Shown here one piece after another: positions 6,924-11,743 of a stretch of DNA of 11,743 nt. The translations under genes were made by a program, and so were the position numbers. Position 1 is the stretch's first letter. Each line of letters starts with the position of its first letter. The DNA is taken from positions 1 to 11,743 of the forward strand of contig USIX01000063.1 in the NCBI GenBank assembly GCA_900554895.1, written 5' to 3'. A model generated the notes under the pieces. That model was not told the origin of the DNA. It was given only the letters and a program-made list of their open reading frames with translations, and made no database searches. The stretch comes from an uncultured Megamonas sp. (lineage in GTDB: Bacteria > Bacillota > Negativicutes > Selenomonadales > Selenomonadaceae).

Positions 6924-7889
6924 ATGCCATTAGTAACAACAAAAGAAATGTTTAAAAAAGCGTATGAAGGCGGCTATGCAATCGGTGCTTTTAACGTAAA
7001 CAATATGGAAATCGTTCAGGGTATCACTGAAGCTGCTAAAGAATTAAACGCTCCGTTAATTCTCCAGTGCTCCGCTGGTGCTAGAAAATACGCTAAACAT
7101 CAGTACCTCGTTCATCTTGTACAGGCTGCTATCGAAGACACTGGTCTTCCTATCGCTCTGCACCTTGACCACGGCGCTGATTTTGAAACTTGCAAATCTT
7201 GCATTGATGGCGGTTTTACTTCCGTTATGTTCGACGGTTCCCACTATGACTTCAAAGAAAACATCGAAAAAACTAAACAGGTTGTAGAATATGCTCATGC
7301 TCACGGCGTAGTAGTAGAAGCTGAACTTGGCCAGCTCGCTGGTATTGAAGACGATGTTAAAGTAGCTGCTCATGAAGCACATTACACTGACCCGGCTGAA
7401 GTTGAAGAATTCGTAACAAAAACAGGCGTTGACTCCTTGGCTATCGCTATCGGTACAAGCCACGGCGCTTACAAATTCACTCCGGAACAGTGCACAAGAA
7501 ATGAAGATGGCATCTTAGTTCCGCCTCCACTTCGTTTCGATATTCTTGAAGAAGTTGCAAAACGTCTTCCTAACTTCCCAATCGTTTTACACGGTGCTTC
7601 TTCCGTTCCGCAGGACTTCGTAAAAATCATCAACGAAAACGGCGGTCATATGCCGGATGCTGTTGGTGTTCCTGAAGACCAGCTCCGCAAAGCTGCTTCC
7701 ATGGCTGTTTGCAAAATCAACATCGACTCCGACTTACGCCTTGCAATGACTGCTGGTATCCGCAAACATTTCAACGAACATCCAGATCATTTCGACCCGC
7801 GTCAATATGTAGCTGACGGCAGAACTAACATTAAAGCATTAGTTGCTCACAAAATTAAAGATGTTCTCGGCTGCGACGGCAAAGCTTAA
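6924..7889 (+). CDS. fba: Class II fructose-1,6-bisphosphate aldolase
   Basis: 321-aa zinc aldolase interconverting fructose-1,6-bisphosphate with dihydroxyacetone phosphate and glyceraldehyde-3-phosphate in glycolysis and gluconeogenesis. Numbered from ATG 6924: GAFNVNN (21-27); LHLDHG (79-84) with Zn ligand His83 and catalytic Asp82; GFTSVMFDGSH (97-107); VEAELGQLAG (131-140) with the conserved Glu134; mobile-loop HYTDP (153-157); IGTSHGAYK (176-184) with Zn ligand His180; VLHGASS (221-227) with Zn ligand His223; KINIDSDLR (264-272), phosphate binding. Length and pattern fit the class IIB ketose-bisphosphate aldolases. The start is ATG 6924 because GGAGG (6911-6915) lies 8 nt upstream; the frame extends to an ATG at 6903 that would begin before this site. 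Codons are strongly C-ending (AAC, TTC, ATC), unlike the neighbouring pil genes, as expected of a highly expressed gene. A tagatose-bisphosphate aldolase is a less likely alternative. Confidence 0.95.
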   Translation: MPLVTTKEMFKKAYEGGYAIGAFNVNNMEIVQGITEAAKELNAPLILQCSAGARKYAKHQYLVHLVQAAIEDTGLPIALHLDHGADFETCKSCIDGGFTSVMFDGSHYDFKENIEKTKQVVEYAHAHGVVVEAELGQLAGIEDDVKVAAHEAHYTDPAEVEEFVTKTGVDSLAIAIGTSHGAYKFTPEQCTRNEDGILVPPPLRFDILEEVAKRLPNFPIVLHGASSVPQDFVKIINENGGHMPDAVGVPEDQLRKAASMAVCKINIDSDLRLAMTAGIRKHFNEHPDHFDPRQYVADGRTNIKALVAHKIKDVLGCDGKA

Positions 7890-7896
7890 TTTGCTT

Positions 7897-7925
7897 TTGA
7901 CGTATTAAATTAATCATAATATAAA
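7897..7925 (+). promoter_or_regulatory. Candidate guaA promoter
   Basis: TTGACG (7897-7902) and TATAAA (7920-7925) are separated by 17 nt, a good sigma-A arrangement, beginning 8 nt after the fba stop. The expected transcription start, near 7932, falls inside the left arm of the hairpin at 7928-7979, so RNA started here would carry only part of that stem. Confidence 0.55.
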
Positions 7926-7927
7926 AA

Positions 7928-7990
7928 GCTCTCTTTACAGAAAAACTGCTGTATAGTAAACTATTTTTGTAAAGAGAGCGTTTTTTATTT
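7928..7990 (+). terminator. Intrinsic terminator between fba and guaA, T-rich on both sides
   Basis: A perfect 12-bp stem, GCTCTCTTTACA (7928-7939) with TGTAAAGAGAGC (7968-7979), can be extended by an A5/T5 pairing across one bulged G. It is followed by GTTTTTTATTT on the plus strand and by TTTTTATA on the minus strand. The inner loop is about 28 nt, with a small TAG/CTA hairpin. It should end the fba transcript. The T tract ends 2 nt before the guaA Shine-Dalgarno. Confidence 0.78.
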
Positions 7991-8005
7991 ATAGGAGGTA
8001 ATAAA

Positions 8006-9544
8006 TTGAACACAAATCACGAAATGGTTCTTGTTATTGACTTTGGCGGACAGTATAATCAATTAATCGCCCGTCGCGTACGCGAATGCGGTGTTTATTG
8101 TGAAATTGTCCCTTATGATTATACAATCGAAAAAATCAAAGCCAAAAATCCGCAGGCAATAATTTTTACAGGTGGTCCTAGCAGCGTTTATGCCGACAAT
8201 ACACCTCAGGCTGACCCGAAAATTTTTGAACTCGGTATTCCTGTACTCGGTATCTGTTACGGACATCAGTTCACGGCACATAATCTCGGTGGCCGCGTAG
8301 CTCATGCCGAAGCAGGTGAATACGGTAAAATGAACATCAAATTGGATGTTACATCCGCTCTGTTTTCCGGTATTTCCCACGATGAAATCTGTTGGATGAG
8401 TCATAGAGATTATGTGGAAAAAGTACCGGAAGGTTTTAAAACAATCGCATTCACTGAACATACACCTGTTGCTGCCATGTGCAATGAAGAACTAAAATTA
8501 TACGGTGTCCAATTCCATCCAGAAGTTCAGCATACTCCGTTCGGTCAGAAAATGATACAGAACTTCCTGTTCAAAATCTGCGGCTTAAAAGGCGACTGGA
8601 CAATGAGTTCTTTTGCTCAGACCAAAATCGCTGAAATCAAAAAAATAGTCGGCGACAAGAAAGTTCTGTGCGCTTTAAGTGGCGGAGTAGACTCCTCTGT
8701 TGCGGCAGTTCTCGTGCACAAAGCTGTCGGCAAACAGCTTACCTGCGTATTCGTTGACCACGGACTTCTGCGCAAGGATGAAGGCGACCAGGTTGAACAG
8801 GTATTCCGCAAACAGTTCGACATGAATCTCATCCGCGTAGATGCAAAAGACCGTTTCCTTGGCAAGCTTGCCGGCGTTTCCGACCCTGAAAGAAAACGTA
8901 AAATCATCGGTGAAGAATTCATTCGCGTATTTGAAGCTGAAGCCAATAAGCTCGGTAAAATCGACTACCTCGTACAGGGTACGATTTATCCGGATATCGT
9001 TGAAAGCGGCACAAAAACTTCCGCTACAATCAAAAGCCATCATAATGTAGGCGGCCTGCCGGAAGATATCCAGTTCGACCTCATCGAACCGCTGCGCGAA
9101 TTATTCAAAGATGAAGTACGTGCCGTAGGCGAAGAACTCGGTATTCCGCACGACCTCGTATGGCGCCAGCCGTTCCCAGGCCCGGGTCTTGCCATTCGTG
9201 TACTCGGCGAAATAACGGAAGAAAAACTCGCTGTAGTCCGCGAAGCGGATGCCATTTTCCGCGAAGAAATAGCCAAAGCCGGCCTTTCCGAAAAAATCTG
9301 GCAGTATTTTGCCTGCCTGCCGAATATCCGTTCTGTAGGCGTTATGGGCGACAGCCGCACTTACTGCCATACTATTGCACTCCGTGCCGTAACAAGCAGC
9401 GATGCTATGACTTCTGAATGGGCAAGAATTCCATATGAAGTTCTCGATAAAGTATCCCGCCGCATTGTAAATGAAGTACCGGGCGTAAACAGAATTGTCT
9501 ACGATATAACCTCCAAACCGCCTGCTACAATCGAATGGGAATAA
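8006..9544 (+). CDS. guaA: GMP synthase (glutamine-hydrolysing)
   Basis: 512-aa enzyme converting XMP to GMP with ATP and glutamine, the last step of de novo guanine nucleotide synthesis. Class I amidotransferase domain (about 7-192): [11 protein letters not shown] (10-20), TGGPSSVY (55-62), GICYGHQ (82-88) with nucleophile Cys84, and GVQFHPEV (167-174) with His171 and Glu173. ATP-pyrophosphatase domain: PP-loop LSGGVDSS (224-231), [10 protein letters not shown] (250-259), QGTIYPD (324-330), [10 protein letters not shown] (343-352). C-terminal dimerisation and XMP domain: [16 protein letters not shown] (387-402), ending in KPPATIEWE. Length is standard. The start is TTG 8006, 6 nt after a perfect AGGAGGT (7993-7999); the next in-frame ATG (codon 7) lacks such spacing. 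No purine riboswitch was recognised in the short leader. A terminator follows. Confidence 0.97.
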   Translation: MNTNHEMVLVIDFGGQYNQLIARRVRECGVYCEIVPYDYTIEKIKAKNPQAIIFTGGPSSVYADNTPQADPKIFELGIPVLGICYGHQFTAHNLGGRVAHAEAGEYGKMNIKLDVTSALFSGISHDEICWMSHRDYVEKVPEGFKTIAFTEHTPVAAMCNEELKLYGVQFHPEVQHTPFGQKMIQNFLFKICGLKGDWTMSSFAQTKIAEIKKIVGDKKVLCALSGGVDSSVAAVLVHKAVGKQLTCVFVDHGLLRKDEGDQVEQVFRKQFDMNLIRVDAKDRFLGKLAGVSDPERKRKIIGEEFIRVFEAEANKLGKIDYLVQGTIYPDIVESGTKTSATIKSHHNVGGLPEDIQFDLIEPLRELFKDEVRAVGEELGIPHDLVWRQPFPGPGLAIRVLGEITEEKLAVVREADAIFREEIAKAGLSEKIWQYFACLPNIRSVGVMGDSRTYCHTIALRAVTSSDAMTSEWARIPYEVLDKVSRRIVNEVPGVNRIVYDITSKPPATIEWE

Positions 9545-9569
9545 TTCCTGCTATATAATTAATTAAAAA

Positions 9570-9612
9570 AACCCGCCAAATCATCTCAAATTTGATTATT
9601 TGGTGGGTTTTA
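9570..9612. terminator. Bidirectional intrinsic terminator after guaA
   Basis: Arms AACCCGCCAAAT (9570-9581) and ATTTGGTGGGTT (9598-9609) pair over 12 bp with one G-U wobble and a 16-nt loop. It is followed by TTTT on the plus strand and by seven T (from the A run at 9565-9571) on the minus strand. It begins 25 nt after the guaA stop and marks the edge between core and accessory DNA. Confidence 0.8.
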
Positions 9613-9639
9613 CTATATTAAATAAAAAGGAGCTAAAAG

Positions 9640-10228
9640 ATGAAAGTATTAGTTTTCTGCGCTAAAGGATTTGAAACAATGGAATTCAGCGTATTTATTG
9701 ACGTGTTAGGCTGGGCAAGAAATGATTTTGGACATGATATAAAAGTGGAAACCTGCGGATTTTCCAAACAAATAACAAGTACATTCAATGTAACAATTAT
9801 AGCAGATAAAACAATTGACGAAATTGATGTAAACGAATATGATGCGCTCGCTATCCCTGGCGGTTTTGAAGAATTTAACTTTTATGAAGAAGCATATGAT
9901 GAGCGCTTATTAGAGCTTATTAGAGCTTATCAGAGCTTTTAATAGTTAGAATAAAATAATCGCTACGATTTGTGTAGGTGCGCTTCCTGTAGGTAAAAGC
10001 GGTGTATTACTAAACAGAAAAGCTACTACATATCATTTGAAAAACGGTTACCGCCAAAAACAATTAAAAAATTTCGGCGCAACAGTAATAAATCAACCAA
10101 TAATAATAGACAAAAATATCATAACATCATACTGCCCGCAGACAGCTCCTTATGTAGCTTTTGAACTATTAAACAAACTGGTTGGCGAAAAAGAAACAAT
10201 TTCAGTTAAAAGAGCAATGGGATATTAA
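9640..10228 (+). pseudogene. DJ-1/PfpI (ThiJ) family protein, disrupted by a 10-bp repeat insertion and an in-frame stop
   Basis: The first part (9640-9942, 100 aa) starts MKVLVFCAKGFETMEF after a good AAGGAG and shows the DJ-1 core, with the conserved Glu15 (GFETME) and ALAIPGGFEE. It stops after LLELIRAYQSF. A second frame (+1), from 9950 to 10228, continues the same family: NKIIATICVGALPVGKSG with the nucleophile-elbow Cys, then RKATTYHL and ITSYCPQTAPYVAFELL. Two lesions separate them. Three tandem copies of TTATTAGAGC-like units (9907-9936) include one extra 10-bp unit. Removing it restores LIRAFNS, but TAG at 9947-9949 still interrupts the frame just before NKIIA. With the insertion undone and the TAG read as sense, the protein would be a normal size, about 190 aa. 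DJ-1/PfpI members include glyoxalases, deglycase-like chaperones and redox sensors; which of these this was cannot be told. The N-terminal fragment may still be translated but lacks the catalytic Cys. Confidence 0.88.
9907..9936 (+). repeat. Three 10-bp tandem repeats inside the DJ-1 pseudogene
   Basis: Units TTATTAGAGC (9907-9916), TTATTAGAGC (9917-9926) and TTATCAGAGC (9927-9936) lie head to tail. A unit length not divisible by three means each gain or loss shifts the frame. The third unit is the one whose presence puts the rest of the gene out of frame. Confidence 0.9.
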
Positions 10229-10250
10229 GTTTATGTAAAGGAAAATAATT

Positions 10251-10721
10251 ATGTTTGTATACAAAAAAGCAACAATTAAAGATATTGATGTATTAACACG
10301 GACAAGAATACTTGTTCTGCGTGCCGCCAATAATTTATCTGCCGATACTAATATGAGCGAAATGCAAAAACAGTCTTATGAATATTATTTAAAAGCACTT
10401 AAAAATAATACACATATTGCTTATTTAGTTTTTAATGAAAACAGCATCGTCGGCTCTGGCGGTATTAGTTTTTTTCAAGTAATGCCCACATACCATAACC
10501 CAAGCGGATATAAAGCATATATAATGAATATGTACACCCATCCCGATTATCGCCGTCGTGGAATTGCTTATAAAATGCTGGATATTCTCGTAAACGAAGC
10601 AAAAAGCAAAGGTATCAACGCAATCTCATTAGAAACAACAGAAATGGGTCGTCCTGTATACGAAAAGTACGGTTTCGTGCAAATGAAAAATGAAATGGAA
10701 TTAGTATATGATATTTCATAA
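10251..10721 (+). CDS. GNAT family N-acetyltransferase
   Basis: 156-aa acetyl-CoA-dependent N-acyltransferase of the GNAT fold, cytoplasmic, substrate unknown. Seen: N-terminal strand and helix (YKKATIKDIDVLTRTRI, 4-20); central strands VGSGGISFF (67-75); then motif A, AYIMNMYTHPDYRRRGIA (89-106), with the acetyl-CoA pyrophosphate loop R101-x-x-G104-x-A106; and motif B near the end, SLETTEMGRPVYEKYGF (126-142), with the usual Tyr137. Length is normal for a single-domain GNAT. ATG 10251 is preceded by AAGGAAA at about 9 nt and lies 22 nt after the DJ-1 pseudogene, so the two were probably one small operon. No terminator is evident after it. Codon use is AT-rich compared with guaA, in keeping with an accessory region. 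Related proteins are simply annotated as GNAT acetyltransferases. Confidence 0.9.
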   Translation: MFVYKKATIKDIDVLTRTRILVLRAANNLSADTNMSEMQKQSYEYYLKALKNNTHIAYLVFNENSIVGSGGISFFQVMPTYHNPSGYKAYIMNMYTHPDYRRRGIAYKMLDILVNEAKSKGINAISLETTEMGRPVYEKYGFVQMKNEMELVYDIS

Positions 10722-10901
10722 AATGCTATATATCGTAGTATAATAATATAAACTAAAGAAAGTATTTGTTTGGTATAATATAAGAAAAAAGCTGTATTTA
10801 TTAATTTATTTCTATTATACTGAGCAATTTTCAAACGCTTCGTTGTATCGACTAGATTTATAGAAGAACTTCAAAGGCTTTTCCCGTACAGCGTTAATAA
10901 A

Positions 10902-10942
10902 ACGTTAAAAAATTTTTCTTTGTGTCAAAGAAAAATGAACGT
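10902..10942. repeat. Hairpin-forming inverted repeat
   Basis: ATTTTTCTTTG (10912-10922) pairs perfectly with CAAAGAAAAAT (10926-10936) around a TGT loop. Outside it ACGTT (10902-10906) can pair with AACGT (10938-10942) across an unequal internal loop (five A against one G). The low G-C content and lack of a distinct T tract make it a poor terminator. Role unknown. Confidence 0.6.
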
Positions 10943-11034
10943 AAAATAGAAAAAAATATATTAGGCATATTTAACAGTTTATATAAAAACAGTAATTCGT
11001 AAATATTATATAAGTAGTTTGCTAAAAACATAAC

Positions 11035-11066
11035 ACAAATCTCATTCAATTATGAATGAAATCTGT
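11035..11066. repeat. Imperfect palindrome upstream of the SRA-like gene
   Basis: Two 14-nt arms (11035-11048 and 11053-11066) around ATTA pair at 12 of 14 positions; the inner seven pairs, TCATTCA/TGAATGA, are perfect. It lies 42 nt before the SRA-like gene, where an operator or a promoter-proximal hairpin could be. Its function is inference. Confidence 0.5.
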
Positions 11067-11108
11067 CAATTAAACAAAAATATTTAATAATGGATAAGAT
11101 GAATATTT

Positions 11109-11519
11109 ATGAATTTTATTACTTTGTTTAAAGTAGGACAAGTTGTTTCTAATAGTGAAATTGTATCAGAATTCAAAGTTGGCAACATGGGAGGCATGAG
11201 GCGTTCATTAACAACAGGAACATTAGTTATAATAGCTGACCATACAAAAACTTTATATGATGATAAATATTATAATAAAGAACTACATTATACAGGTATG
11301 GGCAAATATGGCGACCAAACACTTTCATCACAAAATAAAACTTTAGCAGAGTCTAATACTAATAACGTTGAAGTTCATTTATTTGAAGTATTTACTCCTA
11401 AAAAGTATACGTATCAAGGTATAGTCAAATTAACAAGAGCACCTTATCAAGAAATACAAAAAGATGAATCTGGCATTCCCCGTAAAGTTTGGATTTTTCC
11501 TTTGAAGAAAATCAAATAA
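11109..11519 (+). CDS. Stand-alone SRA-like (ScoMcrA/HNH-associated) domain protein
   Basis: 136-aa protein starting MNFITLFKVGQVVSNSEI. The pattern FKVGNMGGMRRS (22-33), LVIIADHTKTLYDD (39-52), HYTGMGKYGDQ (60-70), QNKTLAESN (75-83), VEVHLFEVF (87-95), YTYQGIV (100-106), PYQEIQKDE (112-120) and RKVWIFPL (125-132) matches, from memory of the family, the SRA-like domain found at the N-terminus of ScoMcrA-type and other HNH restriction endonucleases, where it reads modified bases in DNA. Here the protein ends at this domain; no HNH motif follows in any frame before the tRNA. It is therefore either a natural single-domain reader or the surviving front of a longer nuclease. ATG 11109 has only a weak GGATAAG upstream. 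No transmembrane segment or signal peptide is seen. The gene is AT-rich, isolated, and lies beside a tRNA-Ser, all signs of horizontal acquisition. Confidence 0.62.
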   Translation: MNFITLFKVGQVVSNSEIVSEFKVGNMGGMRRSLTTGTLVIIADHTKTLYDDKYYNKELHYTGMGKYGDQTLSSQNKTLAESNTNNVEVHLFEVFTPKKYTYQGIVKLTRAPYQEIQKDESGIPRKVWIFPLKKIK

Positions 11520-11640
11520 CTTTACAAATTAGCACTATTTTTCTTGTTCGTAGAATATGATACATTTCTTTTATGCTTAAAATACGATAATCTAAAGTGC
11601 CTTCTGTTCTTCCCTAAATTACTGTAAACCTTATTTAAGT
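11520..11640. other. AT-rich gap between the SRA-like gene and the tRNA terminator
   Basis: No gene, terminator for the plus-strand gene or repeat could be supported here. The minus-strand open frame covering it runs through the tRNA and its terminator and is spurious. Confidence 0.5.
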
Positions 11641-11680
11641 TAAAACAAAAAAGCGATATCAGATTTTCTCTGATATCGCT
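11641..11680 (-). terminator. Rho-independent terminator of the tRNA-Ser transcript
   Basis: A perfect 12-bp stem, AGCGATATCAGA (11652-11663) with TCTGATATCGCT (11669-11680), has a 5-nt loop. On the minus strand it is followed by TTTTTTGTTTTA (11640-11651). It starts 13 nt beyond the tRNA CCA end, as expected for a tRNA transcription unit ending here. Confidence 0.88.
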
Positions 11681-11693
11681 AATGCTTTCAAAA

Positions 11694-11743
11694 TGGCGGA
11701 GTGAGAGAGATTCGAACTCTCGCACGGCGGAGCCGTCTAACGA
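11694..11743 (-). tRNA. tRNA-Ser, 3' part (anticodon beyond window edge)
   Basis: Read on the minus strand from the window edge: a long variable arm with a 5-bp stem ACGGC/GCCGT and TCC loop (11724-11736), T arm GAGAG-TTCGAAT-CTCTC (11705-11721), acceptor 3' strand TCACTCC (11698-11704), discriminator G (11697) and encoded CCA (11694-11696). A class II variable arm with discriminator G and an acceptor implying a GGAGTGA 5' end indicates serine; tRNA-Leu normally has discriminator A. The anticodon, D arm and 5' end lie outside the window, so the isoacceptor cannot be named. Confidence 0.85.

Larger units (their letters stand above)
10722..11108. other. AT-rich intergenic region with two inverted repeats
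   Basis: 387 bp with no supportable gene. It holds TATAAT-like boxes (10739-10744, and an extended TGGTATAAT at 10771-10779), a hairpin at 10902-10942 and an imperfect palindrome at 11035-11066. None of the -10 boxes has a convincing -35. Minus-strand frames here are uninterrupted only by chance and lack a ribosome binding site. Confidence 0.6.

Noticed and set aside
7056..7463. 135-codon open frame on the minus strand inside fba
   Set aside because: Fully antisense to a strongly conserved aldolase, no ribosome binding site, and no recognisable domain; a by-product of fba codon bias.
7890..8005. Purine riboswitch before guaA
   Set aside because: The leader is nearly all terminator hairpin and lacks the three-way junction and conserved loops of the purine aptamer.
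8063..9370. Several minus-strand open frames of 89-132 codons inside guaA
   Set aside because: They mirror guaA codons and overlap each other; no start signals or family patterns.
9931..9960. Programmed frameshift plus stop read-through to make a full DJ-1 protein
   Set aside because: It would need both a +1 shift with no slippery site and TAG suppression; a duplicated 10-bp unit and a nonsense mutation explain it more simply.
10037..10228. Independent small gene starting at TTG 10037
   Set aside because: It is the C-terminal end of the DJ-1 family in the shifted frame, which is open from 9950; there is no ribosome binding site at 10037.
11522..11725. 67-codon minus-strand open frame at the right edge
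   Set aside because: It runs through the tRNA-Ser T arm and its terminator, so it cannot be a real gene.
1..11743. CRISPR array, insertion sequence or transposase
   Set aside because: No regularly spaced repeats and no transposase or integrase motifs were seen on either strand.

Overview
The window looks like a low-to-moderate-GC Firmicute-type chromosome, most likely a diderm Negativicutes/Selenomonadales member. This is inference: it rests on type IV pilus motor genes sitting beside a rnhB-yraN-comM-aroE run, AGGAGG-type ribosome binding sites, frequent TTG/GTG starts and the protein flavour. No rRNA or other marker fixes the taxonomy.

Layout. Positions 1-6614 hold one long minus-strand series, transcribed right to left: rnhB, yraN, ubiX, comM, aroE, an intrinsic terminator, then pilB, pilT and the first 32 codons of pilC/gspF cut by the window edge. 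Spacing is tight: yraN/ubiX share a TTGA overlap, pilB/pilT overlap by 23 nt, and pilT/pilC are 0-6 nt apart. Positions 6615-6923 are a divergent promoter region. Positions 6924-9544 hold two plus-strand core metabolic genes, fba (class II aldolase) and guaA (GMP synthase). A promoter and a strong hairpin lie between them, and a terminator follows guaA.

From about 9545 the character changes to AT-rich, loosely packed accessory DNA. It holds a DJ-1/PfpI-family gene broken by an extra 10-bp tandem repeat unit plus an in-frame TAG, a GNAT acetyltransferase, about 390 bp of AT-rich non-coding DNA with two inverted repeats, and a stand-alone small protein resembling the SRA-like domain of McrA/HNH-type modified-DNA restriction enzymes. 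At the right edge is the 3' part of a minus-strand tRNA-Ser with its own terminator. The 3' end of the tRNA faces the accessory genes, as expected at an integration hot spot, but no integrase or att duplication is visible.

How the genes fit together. PilB, PilT and PilC are extension ATPase, retraction ATPase and platform protein of one type IV pilus machine. ComM in the same strand run is the branch-migration helicase linked to natural transformation, so DNA uptake is a plausible shared theme (inference). RnhB and YraN are housekeeping nucleic-acid proteins; AroE, UbiX, Fba and GuaA are core metabolism. Most of the window is ordinary. The items most worth a second look are the orphan SRA-like protein by the tRNA, the two-lesion DJ-1 pseudogene, and two intrinsic terminators placed directly against the start of the next gene (pilB and guaA).
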